A stretch of 64,000 nt of DNA from Chloroflexota bacterium (GTDB taxonomy: Bacteria; Chloroflexota; UBA6077; JACCZL01), in assembly GCA_020850535.1 (NCBI GenBank), contig JADZEM010000135.1:1-64000 (forward strand). Direction: 5' to 3'. A model generated the notes under the pieces. That model was not told where the DNA came from and made no database searches. It saw only the letters and a program-made list of their open reading frames with translations. Position numbers and translations under genes: made by a program. Shown in pieces: positions 34,145-42,816 of the stretch; position 1 is the first letter of the stretch, and each line of letters opens with the position of its first letter.

Positions 34145-34717
34145 TCAGGCTTGCGGGGCCGAGACGGCCCGAGCCGTCAGGTGCCGGATGGTGGCCGGCA
34201 CCAGCGGCGTGGCGATGGCCTGGGAGATCTCCCGCAGCTGCTCGGCCTGCTCGGGCGTCAGCCGGTCGAACAGGTGGCGGCGGACGCCCTCGACGTGGCC
34301 CGGCGCGGCGGCGGTGAGGGCAGCATGGCCGGCCTCGGTCAGCAGCGCGAACGTGCCACGGCGGTCTGTCGGGCAGTCCACGCGCTGGACCCAGCCGCGC
34401 TCTTCGAGCCGCCCGATGGCGTGCGTCAGCCTGCTCTTCGAGAACCGCAGCATCTCGGCGATCTCGGTCATCCGCAGGGAGCGCTCCGGGCTCTCAGAGA
34501 GCACGACCAGGATGCTGTAGTAGGTGTGCGGCATGTCGGCGGCGTGCTGTAGCTCACGATCGAGTTGATCCATCAGCAGGTGCGTGGCCAGCAGGAACGC
34601 CCGCCAGGCCCGGGCCTCGCTGGGGGAGAGCCAGGGCACGCCCGCCGACGCGCCAACGGAGGCGTCTGGGGACGCAGCCGGGCCGGGCTGAGTCGGCACG
34701 TCAAGCAAGTCGGACAC
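34145..34717 (-). CDS. MarR-family transcriptional regulator
   Basis: About 190 residues. After a disordered Pro/Ala N-terminus, the winged helix covers about 30-165. It shows THLLMDQLDRELQHAADMP (dimer helix), LRMTEIAEMLRFSKSRLTHAIGRLEERGWV (helix-turn-helix and recognition helix; core EIAEMLRFSKSRLTHAIGRL) and the wing RVDCPTDRRGTFALLTEAG, with the conserved D-x-R-R. MarR dimers usually repress divergent or neighbouring genes and respond to small phenolic or oxidant ligands. The aldo/keto reductase gene diverges from it about 215 bp away and is a candidate target. Start taken as GTG 34717; a longer frame exists and no clear ribosome site decides. Confidence 0.9.
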   Translation of the reverse strand: MSDLLDVPTQPGPAASPDASVGASAGVPWLSPSEARAWRAFLLATHLLMDQLDRELQHAADMPHTYYSILVVLSESPERSLRMTEIAEMLRFSKSRLTHAIGRLEERGWVQRVDCPTDRRGTFALLTEAGHAALTAAAPGHVEGVRRHLFDRLTPEQAEQLREISQAIATPLVPATIRHLTARAVSAPQA

Positions 34718-34932
34718 ACGCGTAGTGTAGCGCGAAGCGCGCACTGTTGCGCGGGCAGAGTCGAGCGTTCAAAGGACGCTGGGGGGTCAGGCTGCAGACG
34801 CTCCAGCCGGCCCGCCTGGCCCCACCAGGCCCCACCATGCCCGACTCTCCCGGCTTCTGGCGGCCGGTGGCTCCCTGGGGATCACCGTCCCAGGGGCTGC
34901 CGTGCGGTACAACCTCGCCAGAGGTGCCCCAC

Positions 34933-35892
34933 ATGGACAGGTCTTCGCCGCCACCCGCGCTTGCTCCCCGGCCGCTCGGCCGGACCGGCCTGCTGGTCTC
35001 CCCGGTCTCGCTCGGCTGCGCGCCGCTCGGCAACATCCCGACGGCCTTCCCCTACGAGGTGCCGGAGGAGCGCGCGCTCGACGTGATCCGCGCCACGTTC
35101 CAGAGTCCGATCGCCTTTCTGGACACCGGCGCATCGTACGGCGACGGCGAGAGCGAGCGGCGCATCGGCATCGTGCTGCGCGAGCTGGGCGGCGTGCCGG
35201 ACGGCTACGTGCTGGCGACCAAGGTTGACCGCGACCTGCACACGGGCGACTTCAGCGGCGCGCAGATCGAGCGGTCGCTGGAGCGCAGCCTCAGGCTGCT
35301 GGGCCTGGACCGGCTCGCGCTGGTCTACCTGCACGATCCGGAGCACACGACCTTCGAGGCGGCGATGGCGCCCGGCGGCCCGATGGATGTGCTGCGGCGC
35401 TTCCAGCAGCAGGGCGTCGTCGAGCATCTGGGGGTGGCGGGCGGCCCCATCGACATGCTGACGCGGTACGTCGAGACGGGCGCGTTCGAGGTGGCGATCA
35501 CCCACAACCGCTTCACGCTGCTCAAGCGCGAGGCCGAGCCATTGCTCGACGTGTGCCAGGCGCGCGGGGTCGCCGTGGTCAACGCGGCGCCGTACGGCGG
35601 CGGCATGCTGGCCAAGGGGCCGTCCTCGTACCCGCGGTACCGCTACCGGCCGGCTCCTTCGGCCCTGCTGGAGCGGGCCGAGCAGATCGCCGCCCTCTGC
35701 GACGAGGCCGGCGTGCCGCTGGCTGCCGCCGCGCTGCAGTTCTCGATGCGGGATCCGCGCATCGCCTCGACTATCGTCGGGATGACGCGCGTCGAGCGCA
35801 TCGCGGAGACGGTGGCCCTGGCGACGCACCCGATCCCGGACGCGCTGTGGACGGCCCTGGAGCCGTTGGCCCTCCCCGACGACCCGGCCTGA
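34933..35892 (+). CDS. Aldo/keto reductase (D-threo-aldose / L-fucose dehydrogenase-like)
   Basis: A 319-residue TIM-barrel oxidoreductase. Active-site residues are visible: DTGASYGDGESERRIG (Asp, Tyr), LATKVDRD (Lys) and LVYLHDPE (His). NAAPYGGGML and the C-terminal STIVGMTRVERI form the cofactor-binding part. The Y/GGGML pattern matches the AKR group of D-threo-aldose 1-dehydrogenase / L-fucose dehydrogenase, which oxidises free sugars with NAD(P)+. The start at ATG 34933 (MDRSSPPP) follows from alignment of the first strand LGRTGLLVSPVSLG; the longer open frame upstream is not coding-like. Divergent from the MarR regulator. Confidence 0.88.
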   Translation: MDRSSPPPALAPRPLGRTGLLVSPVSLGCAPLGNIPTAFPYEVPEERALDVIRATFQSPIAFLDTGASYGDGESERRIGIVLRELGGVPDGYVLATKVDRDLHTGDFSGAQIERSLERSLRLLGLDRLALVYLHDPEHTTFEAAMAPGGPMDVLRRFQQQGVVEHLGVAGGPIDMLTRYVETGAFEVAITHNRFTLLKREAEPLLDVCQARGVAVVNAAPYGGGMLAKGPSSYPRYRYRPAPSALLERAEQIAALCDEAGVPLAAAALQFSMRDPRIASTIVGMTRVERIAETVALATHPIPDALWTALEPLALPDDPA

Positions 35893-35973
35893 GCGGGGCG
35901 TTTCCCGACATTCCGCGCGCCGACTCCGACATTTCGTCAGGGGTCGGGCGGTCTTTACGTGCAAAACGCGCGG

Positions 35974-36717
35974 TCAGGGGCGGGCGGCGCGCTCCCGCGA
36001 GGCTGGCTGCACCGGCTGGCTCACCAGATCCAGCCGCAGCCGCGCCAGCTCCACCAGCGAGCGGATGATGTGATCCAGCCGGGCGCCCTTGGCCTGCCCG
36101 GCCGTGCGCGGCAGGTGGGTGACCCGCACCTCGGCCACCCGGAAGCCTGCCCGCCGGGCCTTGATCAGCAATTCTGGGCTGAGGGTGTGGCCGGTGCTGA
36201 CCAGCCGCACGTCCTGGAGCAGCCGGCGTGGGAACAGCTTGAAGGCGCAATCCACGTCGCGGGCGGTGTACCCGAACAGGGTGTTGACCAGCAGGTTCCA
36301 GCCCCAGCCGTAGAAGCGCCGCACCAGCGGATCGGCGCGCGGACGCCGGAACCCGACCACCACATCCGCGCCGCTCAGGCGTGGCAGGAACCCCTCAAGC
36401 TCGTGCACGTCAAACTGGCGGTCGCCGTCCGTCAGGAAGACGTAGTCACGGGTGGCGGCAGCGAAGCCCGTCGCCAGGGTTGCGCCATACCCTCGGTTGA
36501 CGGCGTGCGAGACCAGGCGGACGGCCGGGCGCTCCTGGCTCAACCCCTCCACGATCTGCGGGGTGGCGTCGTGGCTGCCGTCGTTGACGACGATGATCTC
36601 GTAGTCGTCGACGAGGCGTGCGAGCGTCTCGTCGAGCGCCTCGACGGTGCTGGCGATGATGCGCTCTTCGTTGTAGGCAGGAATGACCGCCGAAATGCTC
36701 GCCGCGGATCTGGCCAC
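35974..36717 (-). CDS. Family 2 glycosyltransferase (polyprenyl-phosphate type)
   Basis: A 247-residue GT2 enzyme. SAVIPAYNEERIIASTVEAL, VDDYEIIVVNDGSHDATPQI and the DxD-containing FLTDGDRQFD define the nucleotide-sugar fold. FGYTARDVDCAFKLFPRRLL and a basic tail resemble DPM1/polyprenyl-phosphate glycosyltransferases, but no C-terminal membrane segments are present. It likely transfers a sugar to an undecaprenyl-phosphate carrier or glycolipid at the inner membrane face. The GTG at 36717 has GGGAG 5 bases upstream and starts just before the first strand; the longer frame is shadow-like. Confidence 0.88.
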   Translation of the reverse strand: MARSAASISAVIPAYNEERIIASTVEALDETLARLVDDYEIIVVNDGSHDATPQIVEGLSQERPAVRLVSHAVNRGYGATLATGFAAATRDYVFLTDGDRQFDVHELEGFLPRLSGADVVVGFRRPRADPLVRRFYGWGWNLLVNTLFGYTARDVDCAFKLFPRRLLQDVRLVSTGHTLSPELLIKARRAGFRVAEVRVTHLPRTAGQAKGARLDHIIRSLVELARLRLDLVSQPVQPASRERAARP

Positions 36718-36905
36718 GCCGACTCCCAGGTTCCAGCAGGCGCAGCTCACCAGGAGAGGGGCGCGCTGCCGGGCCGGAGGGAGTATAGGCGAGCGCCGCC
36801 CCGGCCTCCAACGCCGCACCGTGGTCTCCCCGTGGTCGCGCGCGCTGACGGACCGGCTACCATCTGGCATCCGGTCTGGCGCGCGGCCAGACCCGTTGGA
36901 GAACC

Positions 36906-37727
36906 ATGATGGTGTTCAACAGTCCCGAGCGCGTCGCCGAGCTCACCCCGAACAACCCGTTCGACCGCCTGGAAGACGGCCGGCCCGCCGTCTCCGAAGA
37001 TCTCCTCCAGCGGGCGAAGCTCGTCTCGCCGGAGGAAGCATGGTCGGTGCTGGAGCGCCGCCACGGCTACAAGTTCCAGTTCACAGGCGGCTGGCACGTC
37101 CTGCACCCCAATCGCGTGCTGGTCGGTCGGGCGGTGACCGCCGTTTTCATGCCGCTGCGGCCAGACCTGGACGCCGTCGTCAACGCCTGGGGCGGCGCGA
37201 AGGGCTGGAGCGTGCGCCAGAACACCTGGGTCATCGACAACCTGATCAAGGACGACGTGGTCGTCGTCGACCTGTTCGGCAAGATCAAGGACGGCACCTT
37301 CGCGGGGGACAACCTCTCGACGGCGATCCAGGCTCGCACCGGCACCGGCATGGTCGTGGACGGCGCGATCCGCGACGCCCGCCAGATCGAGGAGCTGGAC
37401 CCGTTCAACGCCTTCGTGCGGGGCATCGACCCGTCCGCCATCGCCGAGGTGACGCTCGTCGGGGTGAACGTGCCGATCCGCATCGGGGATGCGACGGTCC
37501 TGCCGGGCGACGTCGTGCTGGGCACCTCGGCCGGCGTGACCTTCATTCCCCCAGCACTGCTGGAGGAGATCGTCGTCCACTCGGAGGAGACGCGCCTGCG
37601 CGACGAGTTCGGCAAAACGCGGCTGGCCGAGGGCGCGTACTCGTCGTCGCGCATCGACACGCAGACCTGGGACGACGAGATCCAGGCGGACTACCTCCGC
37701 TGGAAGGAGCGGCGCGGCCGACCGTAG
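36906..37727 (+). CDS. RraA-like / 4-hydroxy-4-methyl-2-oxoglutarate aldolase-family protein
   Basis: A 273-residue member of the RraA/HMG-aldolase fold. Signature segments are VVVDLFGKIKDGTFAGDNLS (where GDNLSTAI matches the substrate loop), MVVDGAIRDARQIEELD and VLPGDVVLGTSAGVTFIPPA. Enzymes with this fold cleave 4-hydroxy-4-methyl-2-oxoglutarate or oxaloacetate with a divalent metal; others inhibit RNase E. The extended N- and C-terminal regions (longer than E. coli RraA) fit the catabolic branch. GGAGAACC precedes two adjacent ATGs (36906 and 36909); the second has better spacing. It lies upstream of the acyl-CoA dehydrogenase pair in the same direction. Confidence 0.85.
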   Translation: MMVFNSPERVAELTPNNPFDRLEDGRPAVSEDLLQRAKLVSPEEAWSVLERRHGYKFQFTGGWHVLHPNRVLVGRAVTAVFMPLRPDLDAVVNAWGGAKGWSVRQNTWVIDNLIKDDVVVVDLFGKIKDGTFAGDNLSTAIQARTGTGMVVDGAIRDARQIEELDPFNAFVRGIDPSAIAEVTLVGVNVPIRIGDATVLPGDVVLGTSAGVTFIPPALLEEIVVHSEETRLRDEFGKTRLAEGAYSSSRIDTQTWDDEIQADYLRWKERRGRP

Positions 37728-37811
37728 TACCCTGTACCCGCTCTGTGCTTCCTGGCGGCGAGGCCAGTGGGCTTCGCCGCGTCGAGCGCAACCACTGCCC
37801 GGAGGTGTGAC

Positions 37812-39023
37812 GTGGATCTGAACGAGAGCCCGGAGCACCGGGCCTATCGCGCACGGGTGCGCGCCTGGTTCGAGCAGCACCGGCCCGGCTCGCTGGACAC
37901 CTTTGAGGACCGGCGGGCGTGGCACCGCACCCTCTACGATGCCGGCTTCGTCGGGATGGGCTGGCCCAAGGCGTACGGCGGCCAGGACGCCAGCCCCATC
38001 GAGCAGGCCATCGTCGGCGAGGAGATGGTCCGCGCCCAGGTGCCGGGGACCATCAACGCGCTGGGCATCGGGTTCATCGGGCCGACGCTCATCGCGCACG
38101 GGACCGAGGCGCAGAAGCAGCGGTACGTCAAGAAGATCCTGACGGCCGAGGAGCTGTGGTGCCAGTTGTACTCTGAGCCGGGGTCGGGATCGGACCTCGC
38201 CAGCCTCAAGACGACGGCCGTCCGTGACGGCGATCACTACGTCGTCAACGGCCAGAAGGTCTGGTCGAGCCAGGCCTACAACGCCGACTACGCCATCCTG
38301 CTGGCCCGCACCGACCCGACGGCCCCGAAGCACAAGGGGATCTCCTACTTCATCCTCGACATGCGCGCGCCGGGCGTCGACGTGCGCCGGCTGAAGCAGA
38401 TCACCGGCAGCTCGGAGTTCTGCGAGGAGTTCCTGACGGACGTTCGCATCCCCGTCGAGAACCGCATCGGCGAGGAAGGACAGGGCTGGGAGCTGGCCCA
38501 GACGACGCTCGGCTTCGAGCGCGGCGGCAACCTGCTGGCGCGGGTGACGGCCCACAAGCTGACGATCAACCGGCTGATCGAGGTCTGCAAGACGCTGCCA
38601 CGCAACGGCGGCGTCGCCATCGACGATCCGCTGGTGCGCCAGAAGATCGGGAAGATGCTGGCCGAGGTCGAGGTGCTGCGCTACGCCGGCCTGCGCCTGC
38701 TCTCGAAGCTGGAGAAGGGGCAGCGGCCGGGTCCAGAATCGTCCGTGGACAAGCTCTACTACAGCGAGATGGACAAGCGGCACCAGGAGCTGATCCTCGA
38801 GATCCTCGGGCCGTTCGGGCAGCTGTTCGAAGGCGGGCCGCCCGAGGTGGCGCTGAACCTCCGCTCGACGCGCGAGGACGAAGGCTCGTGGGCCTACAAC
38901 TACCTCTGGTCGCGCGCGGGGACCATCTACTCGGGGTCGTCGGAGATCCAGAAGAACATCATCGGCGAGCGCGTGCTGAAGCTGCCGCGCGAGCCGCGCG
39001 CCGACCGCATGGCACGGGCCTGA
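37812..39023 (+). CDS. Acyl-CoA dehydrogenase (alpha of adjacent pair)
   Basis: A 403-residue flavoenzyme of the acyl-CoA dehydrogenase family. The N-terminal helical domain contains GWPKAYGGQD; the beta domain has CQLYSEPGSGSDLASLKTTA with the substrate/FAD-contact SEPGSGSDL. The C-terminal helices end with YSGSSEIQKNIIGERVLKLP, the conserved FAD-binding end. The GTG at 37812 has GGAGG with 6-base spacing. The next gene, also an acyl-CoA dehydrogenase, starts 14 bp after the stop, suggesting a heteromeric enzyme as described for alpha2beta2 steroid-side-chain dehydrogenases. The catalytic Glu is not obvious at the usual C-terminal site, which fits a division of labour between the two chains (inference). 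Confidence 0.9.
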   Translation: MDLNESPEHRAYRARVRAWFEQHRPGSLDTFEDRRAWHRTLYDAGFVGMGWPKAYGGQDASPIEQAIVGEEMVRAQVPGTINALGIGFIGPTLIAHGTEAQKQRYVKKILTAEELWCQLYSEPGSGSDLASLKTTAVRDGDHYVVNGQKVWSSQAYNADYAILLARTDPTAPKHKGISYFILDMRAPGVDVRRLKQITGSSEFCEEFLTDVRIPVENRIGEEGQGWELAQTTLGFERGGNLLARVTAHKLTINRLIEVCKTLPRNGGVAIDDPLVRQKIGKMLAEVEVLRYAGLRLLSKLEKGQRPGPESSVDKLYYSEMDKRHQELILEILGPFGQLFEGGPPEVALNLRSTREDEGSWAYNYLWSRAGTIYSGSSEIQKNIIGERVLKLPREPRADRMARA

Positions 39024-39037
39024 AGGAGGCGACGGCC

Positions 39038-40201
39038 GTGGACTTTGATTTCACCGAAGAACAATTGATGCTGCGGGGGCTGGCGCGCGAGCTGCTGACC
39101 GCCGAGTGCCCCCCGACCGAGGTCCGCGCCCAGATGGAGGACGCCCGGGGGTACAGCCCGTCGCTCTGGCGGCAGCTTGCCGAGACCGGCCTGCTCGGGA
39201 TCGCCGTGGACGAGGCGCACGGCGGACAGGCGCTCGGGATGGTCGAGCTGGCGCTGGTGCTGGAGGAGATGGGGCGGGCGGCCTACCCCGGGCCGTACCT
39301 CCCGACCGTCGTGCTGGCCGCCTCTGCGCTGGCGGCCGGCGGCAGCCGCGCCCAGCTCGACCGCTACCTGACGGGCATCGCCGATGGCAGCGTCGTCGCG
39401 ACGCTGGCCCTGATGGAAGATCGGCTGGCGGCCGGCCCGGAGGGCATCGAGCTGCGGGCGCGGGCGCAGGGCGGCGAGTACGTCCTGACGGGCCACAAGC
39501 GGTTCGTGCCGTTCGGGCACGTGGCGGACCTGATCCTGGTGGCCGCCCGCACGTCGGAGGCCACCGACCCGCGCGCGGGCGTCACGATCTTCGCGCTGGA
39601 CAGGGACACCCCGGGCATCTCGCACCAGCCGAACGTGCAGATCGACCTGACCAACAAGACCTCGACCCTCACGCTGGAGAACGTTCGGGTGGGGGCGGAC
39701 GCGGTGGTCGGGCAGGTTGACGGCGGCTGGAAGATCCTGGACGGCGTGCTGCGGCGGGCGTCCGTGGCGGCGGCGGCCGTGATGCTCGGCTCGGCGCGCA
39801 AGTGCATGGAGCTGAGCGTCGAGTACGCGAAGGTCCGCGAGCAGTTCGGGCAGCCCATCGGCACGTTCCAGGCGATCAAGCACGCCTGCGCCGAGATGCT
39901 GGTGGAGGTCGAGAACGCTCACGGCGCAACCTACTACGCGGCCTGGGCGCTCGACGCGGCGGCTCCCGACGCGGCGTTCGCGGCGTCGGTGGCGAAGTCA
40001 TACGTCGGCGAAGCGGCGCGGAAAGTCTGCGGCTCGGCGATCCAGGTGCATGGCGGCATCGGGTTCACCTGGGAGTACGACCTGCACCTGTACTTCAAGC
40101 AGGCGAAGCTGCTGGAGGCGCTGTACGGCGACGCCGAGCACCACCGCGAGCAGGTGCTGACGGAGATCCTGGCGCCGGCAGCGGTGCCGGCGCTGGCGTA
40201 G
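39038..40201 (+). CDS. Acyl-CoA dehydrogenase (beta of adjacent pair)
   Basis: A 387-residue acyl-CoA dehydrogenase. It shows DFDFTEEQLMLRGLARELL, GIAVDEAHGGQALGM, YVLTGHKRFVPFGHVADLIL, FGQPIGTFQAIKHACAEMLV and GGIGFTWEYDLHLYFKQAK (the GGxGxTxE end motif). The family SEPGSGSD loop is replaced by a divergent segment (ALMEDRLAAG), typical of the non-FAD-loop partner in heteromeric enzymes. The GTG at 39038 has AAGGAGG 8 bases upstream. It acts with the preceding gene on a CoA-thioester substrate of unknown identity. Confidence 0.9.
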   Translation: MDFDFTEEQLMLRGLARELLTAECPPTEVRAQMEDARGYSPSLWRQLAETGLLGIAVDEAHGGQALGMVELALVLEEMGRAAYPGPYLPTVVLAASALAAGGSRAQLDRYLTGIADGSVVATLALMEDRLAAGPEGIELRARAQGGEYVLTGHKRFVPFGHVADLILVAARTSEATDPRAGVTIFALDRDTPGISHQPNVQIDLTNKTSTLTLENVRVGADAVVGQVDGGWKILDGVLRRASVAAAAVMLGSARKCMELSVEYAKVREQFGQPIGTFQAIKHACAEMLVEVENAHGATYYAAWALDAAAPDAAFAASVAKSYVGEAARKVCGSAIQVHGGIGFTWEYDLHLYFKQAKLLEALYGDAEHHREQVLTEILAPAAVPALA

Positions 40202-40256
40202 GTTCGAGGGGCCAGGGGGCAGGTTTCAGGGGAGAGGCGAGCATCAGACTGGCCCC

Positions 40257-40504
40257 GTCATCCCGATCGCGGCGAGGAACGAATACTCACCCTGTCATCC
40301 CGACCGCGGCGAGGAACGAGCGGAGTGGGATCTTCCTCAACCAGACAGCATCGAGTGCCGGGGAAGATCCCTCGACTGCACTCGTAAGCTCGTTCCGCTC
40401 GGGATGACGGGAGGGGTGCAAGCTCGTTCCGCTCAGGATGACGAGGCAGAAGGTCGCAGGGCTTGCCCTGACCTTGCCGAATGGGTCACTCCGCTCGAGA
40501 TGAC
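40257..40504. repeat. Cluster of family A repeats (GTCATCCCGACCGCGG type)
   Basis: Several ends of the same family in both orientations: GTCATCCCGATCGCGGCGAG, GTCATCCCGACCGCGGCGAG, CGTTCCGCTCGGGATGAC, CGTTCCGCTCAGGATGAC and CCGCTCGAGATGAC. The central pair GGGATCTTC / GGAAGATCCC forms a stem. It fills most of the gap between the dehydrogenase pair and the MaoC gene. Confidence 0.75.
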
Positions 40505-40666
40505 GGGAAATCCGCCAGCCTCAGTCTTGTGCAGGACGCGGCAGTCTTGTGCAGGACGCGGCGGTGGCGGGCGGGGGATACTCCCTCTGACAACATCGAC
40601 ACTGTGACACAATGCGCTGGATGGGCCGATGGGATCGGTGGGAGCCGGCGCAGAGGACTGGTGACC

Positions 40667-41146
40667 ATGGGCGAGCATGCGAAAACGGTGAACAGCGTCG
40701 AGGAGCTGCGCGCGCTCGTCGGCGAGGAGATGGGCGTCAGCGGCTGGCTGACGATCACCCAGGAGCGCGTCAACGCCTTCGCCGAGGCGACCGGCGACCA
40801 TCAGTGGATCCACGTCGACCTGGAGCGGGCGAGATCGTCGCCGATGGGCGGCCCCATCGCGCACGGCTACCTGACCCTCTCGCTGCTGCCGCTCCTGCGC
40901 GACCACGAGTGGCAGGGCGTGGACGTGGCGATGCCGACGAAGATGGTCATCAACTACGGCTCGAACCGGGTCCGATTCGTCAGCCCGGTGCCGGTCGGGG
41001 CGCGGATCAGGCTGCGCGTGAAGCTGCTCAGTGTCGACGAGGTCCAGCCGGGCGTGGTGCAGTCGGTCAGTCAGGCGACAGTCGAAATCGACGGCCAGGA
41101 GAAGCCGGCGATGGTGGCGGAGACGGTGGGCCGTACCTACCTCTGA
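40667..41146 (+). CDS. MaoC-family (R)-specific enoyl-CoA hydratase-like protein
   Basis: A 159-residue hot-dog-fold hydratase. The hydratase-2 motif is intact: FAEATGDHQWIHVDLERARS (catalytic Asp and His) and GPIAHGYLTLSLLP. The later strand NRVRFVSPVPVGARIRLRV is typical of the family. It hydrates trans-2-enoyl-CoA to (R)-3-hydroxyacyl-CoA and would accept the product of the dehydrogenase pair upstream, although a repeat cluster separates them. The start at 40667 has AGAGGA upstream. Confidence 0.9.
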   Translation: MGEHAKTVNSVEELRALVGEEMGVSGWLTITQERVNAFAEATGDHQWIHVDLERARSSPMGGPIAHGYLTLSLLPLLRDHEWQGVDVAMPTKMVINYGSNRVRFVSPVPVGARIRLRVKLLSVDEVQPGVVQSVSQATVEIDGQEKPAMVAETVGRTYL

Positions 41147-41251
41147 CCCGCCCGAGGACCTCTCCGACGTTCTTGGCGGCGCGGGCCGGCCGGCACCACA
41201 ATCCTGTCGGGTTCGTTCTCTGTACCCGAGCACCCGACCAGCCGAGCACCG

Positions 41252-42340
41252 ATGAGACAGCATCCGTCCAGGCGCGCATTTCTCCAGGTGGCAGTGGCGG
41301 CGCTCGCGGCGTCCTCGACGCTCGCGAGCGCCGGCTGTCAGGCTGTGAGCAGCGCGTTCGTGCCATCCGCGCCCGTGCTCGACGACGACGAGGAGCTGCC
41401 GGACCCGGCGCTCACGCGCCAGCCGCCGCCGCCGACCAGCACGCCGGTCCCGCCGCCCACCGAAGCCCCGCTGACCGGCCCCGGTGGCGCGCCGGCCATG
41501 GTGGCGCGGGCGGAAGGGCTCGGGCGCGATCCGACGCCCGGCCCGGCCCTGACGGTCGTCGTCCCGCCGACCCCGACGCCGCCCCCGCCGACCCCCCTCC
41601 CCACCGCCACGCCGCGCCCCCGTCCGACGCGCGCCATGCTGACCGTCCCCTACTACAGCCAGTTGAACATCGGCCGCCAGAACTACTGCCTGCCGACCTC
41701 CATCGCGATGATCGCCGACCGCTACGGGCGGCTGCCGTCTGACGTCTCCGGGACGCCAGACCGTGCGCCGGGCTTCGTGGCGGACATCGGCTACCGGCTG
41801 GCCCGTGAGCGCATCGCCGCCCTGGACTCCGACGGGTTCAAGGAGCTGTGGGAGGAGATCGGGACCGACCCGCTGGGCGGGCTGATCTGGAACGTGTTCG
41901 CCGCGAACGGCCGCGACCTGGCGGTCGGGATGTCGCCGGCCCTGGCGTATCTGGTGCTCTCGTTCGCCTTCGGCCTGACGCCGGTCCTCGGGACGCTGGA
42001 GGAGTGCCTCGTCGCCCTCGCGGACGACGTCCCCTCGATCCTCTTCGGCAGCTACGGGCCGCTCAAGCGGGTGGACGGGATGCCGGCCAACGCGGGCGGC
42101 TACGTCGGGGACCACGCCTTCGTGCTGGTCGGCATCGACTACGAGCGGGCGCTGATCAACGACCCCCTGCCCTCGGACAAGGTGCGCTACGCCGGCGAGC
42201 GGACCCGCGCGACGGCCTCGCTGCGAGCGGTCCGCTTCGATCTGGCGTCGGTGCGGCGGATGACGCGCGGGACGGACGGCGAGCCGCGCAGCGACTGCTT
42301 CATGATGCCGCCACCGGGGAGCGGCCCGTCACGCCCGTGA
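41252..42340 (+). CDS. Tat-exported lipoprotein with C39-like peptidase domain
   Basis: A 362-residue protein. The twin-arginine signal SRRAFLQVAVAALAASSTLA with lipobox ASAGC marks an anchored lipoprotein. A long Pro/Thr-rich stalk (about 60-128) leads to a papain-fold C39-like domain: LTVPYYSQLNIGRQNYCLPT (catalytic Cys in NYCLPTSIAMIADRYG), GDHAFVLVGIDYERALINDP (His and Asp). The family includes surface or processing cysteine peptidases. The substrate is not known. It faces the outside of the cytoplasmic membrane. Gene stands alone ahead of the peptide ABC genes. Confidence 0.8.
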   Translation: MRQHPSRRAFLQVAVAALAASSTLASAGCQAVSSAFVPSAPVLDDDEELPDPALTRQPPPPTSTPVPPPTEAPLTGPGGAPAMVARAEGLGRDPTPGPALTVVVPPTPTPPPPTPLPTATPRPRPTRAMLTVPYYSQLNIGRQNYCLPTSIAMIADRYGRLPSDVSGTPDRAPGFVADIGYRLARERIAALDSDGFKELWEEIGTDPLGGLIWNVFAANGRDLAVGMSPALAYLVLSFAFGLTPVLGTLEECLVALADDVPSILFGSYGPLKRVDGMPANAGGYVGDHAFVLVGIDYERALINDPLPSDKVRYAGERTRATASLRAVRFDLASVRRMTRGTDGEPRSDCFMMPPPGSGPSRP

Positions 42341-42509
42341 GACCGGCGGCGCAGCCCGCGGTGGGGAGGTCAACGACAGCCGCCATCTCGGCCCCCCGCC
42401 AGACCGCAACCCCGAGCAGCCCAGCAGCGGGCCGGGCTACGCCGTAGTCGGATCTTTTCTCTGGTGGCAAGAGTCTCAGACCGATGGAATACGTTCGCGG
42501 TCGGAGTTG

Positions 42510-42537
42510 TTGATAATCCCGACCGATGTGCTAGACT
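42510..42537 (+). promoter_or_regulatory. Sigma-70-type promoter candidate upstream of peptide ABC operon
   Basis: TTGATA (42510-42515) and TAGACT (42532-42537) are separated by 16 bp, an unusual A/T-rich pair in a GC-rich gap. It leaves a leader of about 270 nt before the permease start at 42817. No terminator, riboswitch or leader peptide was recognised in that leader. Confidence 0.45.
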
Positions 42538-42816
42538 TCGGCGCTCGTGCGGTGGCGGCCTCACGTCCTGTTCCCCGTCGTTCGGCGTGGCAAGGGCCGT
42601 CTCACTCCACTCTCTGGAGCGTGCCCATGCTGCGATCCCGCACCCTGGCGTTCACCACCCACCGGCTCGGGCGATGGTGTCCGTCTGGTTGTTGTGCTAT
42701 CGTGCGCGCATCGCGGCCCGCGGCGTCCGCCCGAGTCTCTCTTCACGTAGCGCCTCCCCTTCGACTGGCGACCGCTGCCTCGCTGCTGCGCGTCCGCCTC
42801 CCTGGGCTTGGGTGAG

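Noticed and set aside
40433-42115. Long minus-strand frame across the MaoC and C39-like genes
   Set aside because: No domains, Arg/Gly/His-rich; both genes on the plus strand have recognisable motifs and ribosome sites.
42541-42816. Riboswitch or leader peptide in the leader of the peptide ABC operon
   Set aside because: No conserved riboswitch core or short Met-led frame with a ribosome site and amino-acid run was recognisable; only a possible promoter is listed.
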